A DNA stretch of 64,000 bases from CAYRGG01 sp964423745 (GTDB lineage Bacteria > Pseudomonadota > Gammaproteobacteria > Competibacterales > Competibacteraceae). The first letter of the stretch is position 1. Each line of letters opens with the position of its first letter. The position numbers and the translations under genes are program-made. The stretch covers positions 41,945-105,944 of the forward strand of contig CAYRGG010000007.1 of the NCBI GenBank assembly GCA_964423745.1. Direction: 5' to 3'. Positions 61,275 to 64,000 of this stretch are shown one piece after another. The notes beneath the pieces are model-generated. The model was not told the DNA's origin. It made no database searches and worked only from the letters and a program-made list of their open reading frames with translations.

Positions 61275-62462
61275 TTAAGCCATCTTACCGAAACGGGCAA
61301 ACACATTATCACGACAAAAATGTAAATAAGCACCCTCGTGACGTTCCATCAAATCAACGATACTATGCCATAACCACGAGGGCGCTTCGATCTCACATGC
61401 ATCGTCAGCCGTCTCTAGGACTCCAAGCCAATCAGCCCGCATCGAGTCATCCATCTGTCTAGCATGAGCATCACCAACAACGCTCGCTAGATAAGCGGCG
61501 GCCGCCACGGCTTCCCGCTTCTTCATACGCGTTAATTCAAGCTTGAGATCTTGTGGTGCAAGTTCACGTATCACAATAGGTCGTTTGCCTAAACACGTCG
61601 CCGCCATACGGTCACCCAGGTTTGGTGACAACTGCCGCGCACCAGTGATGATACGCTCGGCATCGTTTGCTGGTAAAACTGCATCCATTGCTCGAGGCGC
61701 CGCAGGGGGGGCAGCCTCCTTAAAATCCAATAAATAAGGCTCCCCTTCCACCTCAACGAGAACAGCAAAACGCAGACGACCCAGTGAACTGCAGCCCTTT
61801 ACCCAAAAGGCCGCATCTTGAAAGTGAACTTCAGCGTCTTTATGGCCATGGAGACCACAAACTCGGCGCCGCACGACATAGTTCTGCAATACCGTCTCGA
61901 TTTCTGTCCTCTCGTCATCGCTGAGTGGCCAAAAGCGTTTACCCAAAGGTATGGTCAGTTTCGTTCCATCGAAGCGACGGTCTTTAGCAAGGTTTTTCCA
62001 GCGTCGTTTGAGGGCCTGTTTTTTATGTTTACGAAGAAATTTTGGCGCTTTTACAGCAGACTCCCTAGCAAGGGAACGGTGCAAGGCCGCGATATATCCT
62101 GTTGCCAGCTCCTCGACGATCAACGCAGTGGTTTTTCCCGGTAGATTAGAACTGCGTGCAGCGCTCGCTAAAGACAAACCAAGTCGGATTAAATCGTGAG
62201 CAGGGTTGCCGATCACCGTCTGGTCGAGATCGCGAATTTGAATGGCTACTTCGCCATCAACATCGGTGAGTGCGCCAAGATTACCCAAGTGACAGTCACC
62301 ACAGATCCAAATAGAGGGTCCCTTAGGCGCATGAACTCGGTCCCTCATTTTTAACCAGGTGTAGAAACCTTTAGTGTTGCCACGGACATAGGCATGGGTT
62401 GATCGCGCCATTTTTTTACGACGGCGTTTATCCAGTGCAGTGGCTCGCTCTTCAATATTCAT
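61275..62462 (-). CDS. DUF2252 family protein
   Basis: A 395-residue soluble protein of DUF2252, distantly kinase-like. Hallmarks are SIWICGDCHLGNLGALTDVDGEVAIQIRDLDQTVIGNPAHDLIRLGLSLA near the N-terminus, corresponding to the HxxN and DxD of aminoglycoside-phosphotransferase-like folds, and VGDAHARQMDDS near residue 330. No substrate is known. It is basic at the N-terminus (DKRRRKKMARS). It is flanked upstream by a strong bidirectional hairpin. Confidence 0.88.
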   Translation of the reverse strand: MNIEERATALDKRRRKKMARSTHAYVRGNTKGFYTWLKMRDRVHAPKGPSIWICGDCHLGNLGALTDVDGEVAIQIRDLDQTVIGNPAHDLIRLGLSLASAARSSNLPGKTTALIVEELATGYIAALHRSLARESAVKAPKFLRKHKKQALKRRWKNLAKDRRFDGTKLTIPLGKRFWPLSDDERTEIETVLQNYVVRRRVCGLHGHKDAEVHFQDAAFWVKGCSSLGRLRFAVLVEVEGEPYLLDFKEAAPPAAPRAMDAVLPANDAERIITGARQLSPNLGDRMAATCLGKRPIVIRELAPQDLKLELTRMKKREAVAAAAYLASVVGDAHARQMDDSMRADWLGVLETADDACEIEAPSWLWHSIVDLMERHEGAYLHFCRDNVFARFGKMA

Positions 62463-62535
62463 TTTTTAGTTGATTTGTAGATTGCATGGATGCGGATTGC
62501 ATAGATAGTGACAATCACAGCGAGCTCCAAAACGA

Positions 62536-62565
62536 TAAAGGGCTTAAATTTCTTTAAGCCCTTTA
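62536..62565. terminator. Perfect 13-bp stem terminator-type hairpin
   Basis: TAAAGGGCTTAAA and its exact complement are separated by the loop TTTC. It lies 63 bp after the stop of the general-stress-protein gene, on the minus strand, and before the DUF2252 start. Short T-rich runs flank both sides, so it may terminate in that direction or both. Confidence 0.7.
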
Positions 62566-62627
62566 ATTTAACATGCTTACTAAACTGACCTATCAATTTT
62601 TAATCAATTTTCTCTTACAACCACCCC

Positions 62628-63212
62628 TTAAACAGAGTATTTTTGACTACCATCATGACCCGTATCCGCAAAATGCCCGCCATGTTCCGATAAGATAGAA
62701 CGTACCTGTCCAGCGGTTAAAGCACTCTGAGCAGTATCCACAGCCACCAGCACACTACCCTTGTCAACGGCATCGCCATAATAGTCAGCTTCTTCCTTAG
62801 AATAACCAGCCTTCACGAAAGCGCCTGCTACAGCGCCGGTGGCTGCACCCACCAGGGTACCGGAGACGGCAGCTCCACCAACCACGCCTAATGCCTCCGC
62901 CATGGCACCGGCTGTGATAAAAGGTCCAATGCCAGGAATCGCAGCCGCACCTAGACCTAACAGGAGACCAGTACCACCCCCGGCTAAGGCGCCCTTACCT
63001 GCCCGTTCGCCGGTGGAATCACCATGGGTCTCAACGGCTTCCGCGGTTGTTCCAGTACCACTGGTATCTATTTTGTCATCGTGGCGGGCCACGAACGAGA
63101 ATTGATTATCAGTGATCCCTGCCTTTCGTAGGGCAGTAACTGCTTTCTCAGCATCATGATGATGATCAAAAACCGCTGTGACGCGCTCCACCATTTGCAC
63201 TTGCTCTACCAT
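62628..63212 (-). CDS. General stress protein 17M-like with glycine-zipper
   Basis: A 194-residue protein. The N-terminal domain VTAVFDHHHDAEKAVTALRKAGITDNQFSFVAR is the 17M-like heavy-metal-associated-type fold. It is followed by a long glycine/alanine-rich zipper (about 85-140, GKGALAGGGTGLLLGLGAAAIPGIG and on to GALVGAATGAVAGAF) that could insert in a membrane, then a second beta-alpha segment (YYGDAVDKGSVLVAVDT). Such proteins accumulate under osmotic and general stress. I found no -24/-12 promoter upstream. Confidence 0.85.
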   Translation of the reverse strand: MVEQVQMVERVTAVFDHHHDAEKAVTALRKAGITDNQFSFVARHDDKIDTSGTGTTAEAVETHGDSTGERAGKGALAGGGTGLLLGLGAAAIPGIGPFITAGAMAEALGVVGGAAVSGTLVGAATGAVAGAFVKAGYSKEEADYYGDAVDKGSVLVAVDTAQSALTAGQVRSILSEHGGHFADTGHDGSQKYSV

Positions 63213-63338
63213 AATCGTTTTACCCCGCTCAAAGTTGTAAAATTGTCGTGTGAGTCTTATTACGCTTTTTGCTTCTGAAATCTTCAGAAGACTTACCGCA
63301 TCTTTTTAATATGAAATGCGTTTACAAGGGTTCCTTTT

Positions 63339-63548
63339 TTAACCAAATGAGTTAATACGTTTTTCCCAAACGTTTACACAGTGCTCCGCCGTAGACTTAT
63401 CCACTTGATAATTGGCTTGCACTTTACCAACAACCACTTGACGACGACTTATCATTTGGCCAGATTGATTATGAATTAATGCATACCAGTTATGCTTAAT
63501 GTAACCTTTGGTTTGTAGCCAAAAACCTGCAATTCGATATCTATCCAT
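63339..63548 (-). CDS. Divergent CsbD-like small protein
   Basis: A 69-residue protein with CsbD spacing but few identities: W-x-Q-x-K-G (FWLQTKGYIKHNWYALI), then VVVGKVQANYQVDKSTAEHCVNVWEKRI, matching the I-G-K-x-Q-x-x-Y and A-E-x-x-V positions of the canonical gene at 55023. The basic character differs from the acidic canonical CsbD. A -24/-12 promoter lies 108 bp upstream. It could be a fast-evolving paralogue with a related stress role. Confidence 0.65.
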   Translation of the reverse strand: MDRYRIAGFWLQTKGYIKHNWYALIHNQSGQMISRRQVVVGKVQANYQVDKSTAEHCVNVWEKRINSFG

Positions 63549-63655
63549 AATCTGTTCCTATCGATAATAAACTAATCCCCAAGTAGACTATTTAATCAAT
63601 GCATAACAGCCGGAGGATTAAATTATTAAAATAATCGTTGTTGAAGAGAATTTTT

Positions 63656-63672
63656 AGCATTTCCTATGCCAC
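63656..63672 (-). promoter_or_regulatory. Sigma-54 promoter of the CsbD-like gene
   Basis: On the minus strand GTGGCATAGGAAATGCT has TGGCA and TGC with GG and GC ten bases apart. T replaces C in the -24 core, and A replaces one T in the -12 element. The predicted start is near 63645, 97 nt before the ATG at 63548. The second copy of the 130-bp repeat begins 86 bp upstream. Confidence 0.6.
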
Positions 63673-63758
63673 ATTTTTTTAGAAATCCGTAACACCACTC
63701 TTTTTTTACTTATCAAATAGCTATTACGTGTTTTACTGTTTTTACTTTTTATTTAGAG

Positions 63759-63888
63759 ATAAGTACTTGCCTATAAATTATCCGGTGTTATATCAGGAAC
63801 GCTGTGAATACGTCCATGTACGCTCCATCGCCGTCTCCCAACGGCGAAGGCCCTTCCATAACACCGGATAACTTAGGGCGTTTTACTT
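63759..63888. repeat. 130-bp MITE-like element, copy 2
   Basis: Same 130 bp as 53675-53804 with no difference that I can see, and in the same orientation. Flanks differ, so the duplicated unit ends here. It lies upstream of the CsbD-like gene in the terminal 450-bp spacer. Beyond it, 63889-64000 is AT-rich and shows no gene before the window ends. Confidence 0.85.
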
Positions 63889-64000
63889 AGCAGCAGCTTT
63901 TATAAAAATACCGGTTGCGTTCTTGATAACACTAAGTGGTAATAAAAATAGACCTCTTGAAAAAGTCACTTTGCTAGGTCAATTTCAAAGTTATGAATGG

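Noticed and set aside
63941..64000. Possible IS end near GACCTCTTGAAAAAGTC at the window edge
   Set aside because: It resembles a terminal repeat only vaguely and the sequence stops before any transposase could be seen.

Overview
The window is a 64 kb chromosomal segment of a Gram-negative bacterium of moderate GC with AT-rich spacers, most likely a gammaproteobacterium. Support comes from the gene families (MaeB-type malic enzyme with a phosphotransacetylase tail, GmhA/GmhB heptose enzymes, HemG-type flavoprotein, a PaoABC-type periplasmic aldehyde oxidoreductase, DUF3015/DUF4105 neighbours). Genus cannot be told from the sequence. I see no tRNA, rRNA, CRISPR array, intact insertion sequence or prophage. 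The mobile content is short inverted-repeat elements (MITE-like) and one decayed two-gene remnant.

Layout. 0-6 kb: the 5' end of a secreted DUF4105-like protein, a DUF3015 protein, and a minus-strand operon paoABC followed by a CmcJ/NvfI-type oxygenase. 6-8.4 kb: Dps with a small overlapping upstream ORF, a small membrane protein, a SnoaL-like protein and the uracil-DNA glycosylase UdgX. 8.4-16.1 kb: a minus-strand cluster of AMP-forming ligase, glutamine-dependent asparagine-synthase-like amidotransferase, NAD-synthase-like ATP pyrophosphatase, acyl carrier protein, serine-acetyltransferase-like enzyme and a secreted GH5 glycosidase. It looks like a dedicated pathway whose product I cannot name. 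16.5-30 kb: housekeeping and small-molecule genes (dNMP-kinase-like, chorismatase, methyltransferase, LMW phosphatase, Usp, asnS, thrC, galE, M23 peptidase, a saccharopine-dehydrogenase-like reductase, maeB).

30-34 kb: frdCAB, a diheme menaquinol:fumarate reductase of the Wolinella type, with a perfect FNR box and a long inverted repeat upstream. 34-38.6 kb: an XpaC-TelA-SPFH/GYF-zinc-ribbon stress module. 38.7-47 kb: EF-hand protein, quinone oxidoreductase, CBS plus histone-deacetylase-like operon, gmhA-gmhB, a large MscK-like channel and hemG.

47-64 kb is an envelope-stress island: ferritin-like DUF2383 protein, lipid kinase, an orphan NtrC-type sigma-54 response regulator, DedA protein, BON-MscS channel, DUF421, PilZ, MgtC, two CsbD-like proteins, an entericidin-like lipoprotein, two AI-2E-type permeases, PAP2 phosphatase, DUF2252 and a 17M-type general stress protein. 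By eye I find four good and one weaker -24/-12 (sigma-54) promoters here. Two are divergent, for csbD and the entericidin-like gene, and flank a tandem pair of TTGTAA-N3-TTACAA palindromes placed like activator sites, roughly 160-170 bp from each predicted start. The same palindrome occurs as a tandem pair upstream of paoABC and of the BON-MscS gene. A 130-bp inverted-repeat element occurs in two identical copies, each just upstream of a sigma-54 promoter of a stress gene. This possible sigma-54 stress regulon and the 8-16 kb biosynthetic cluster are the most interesting parts of the window.
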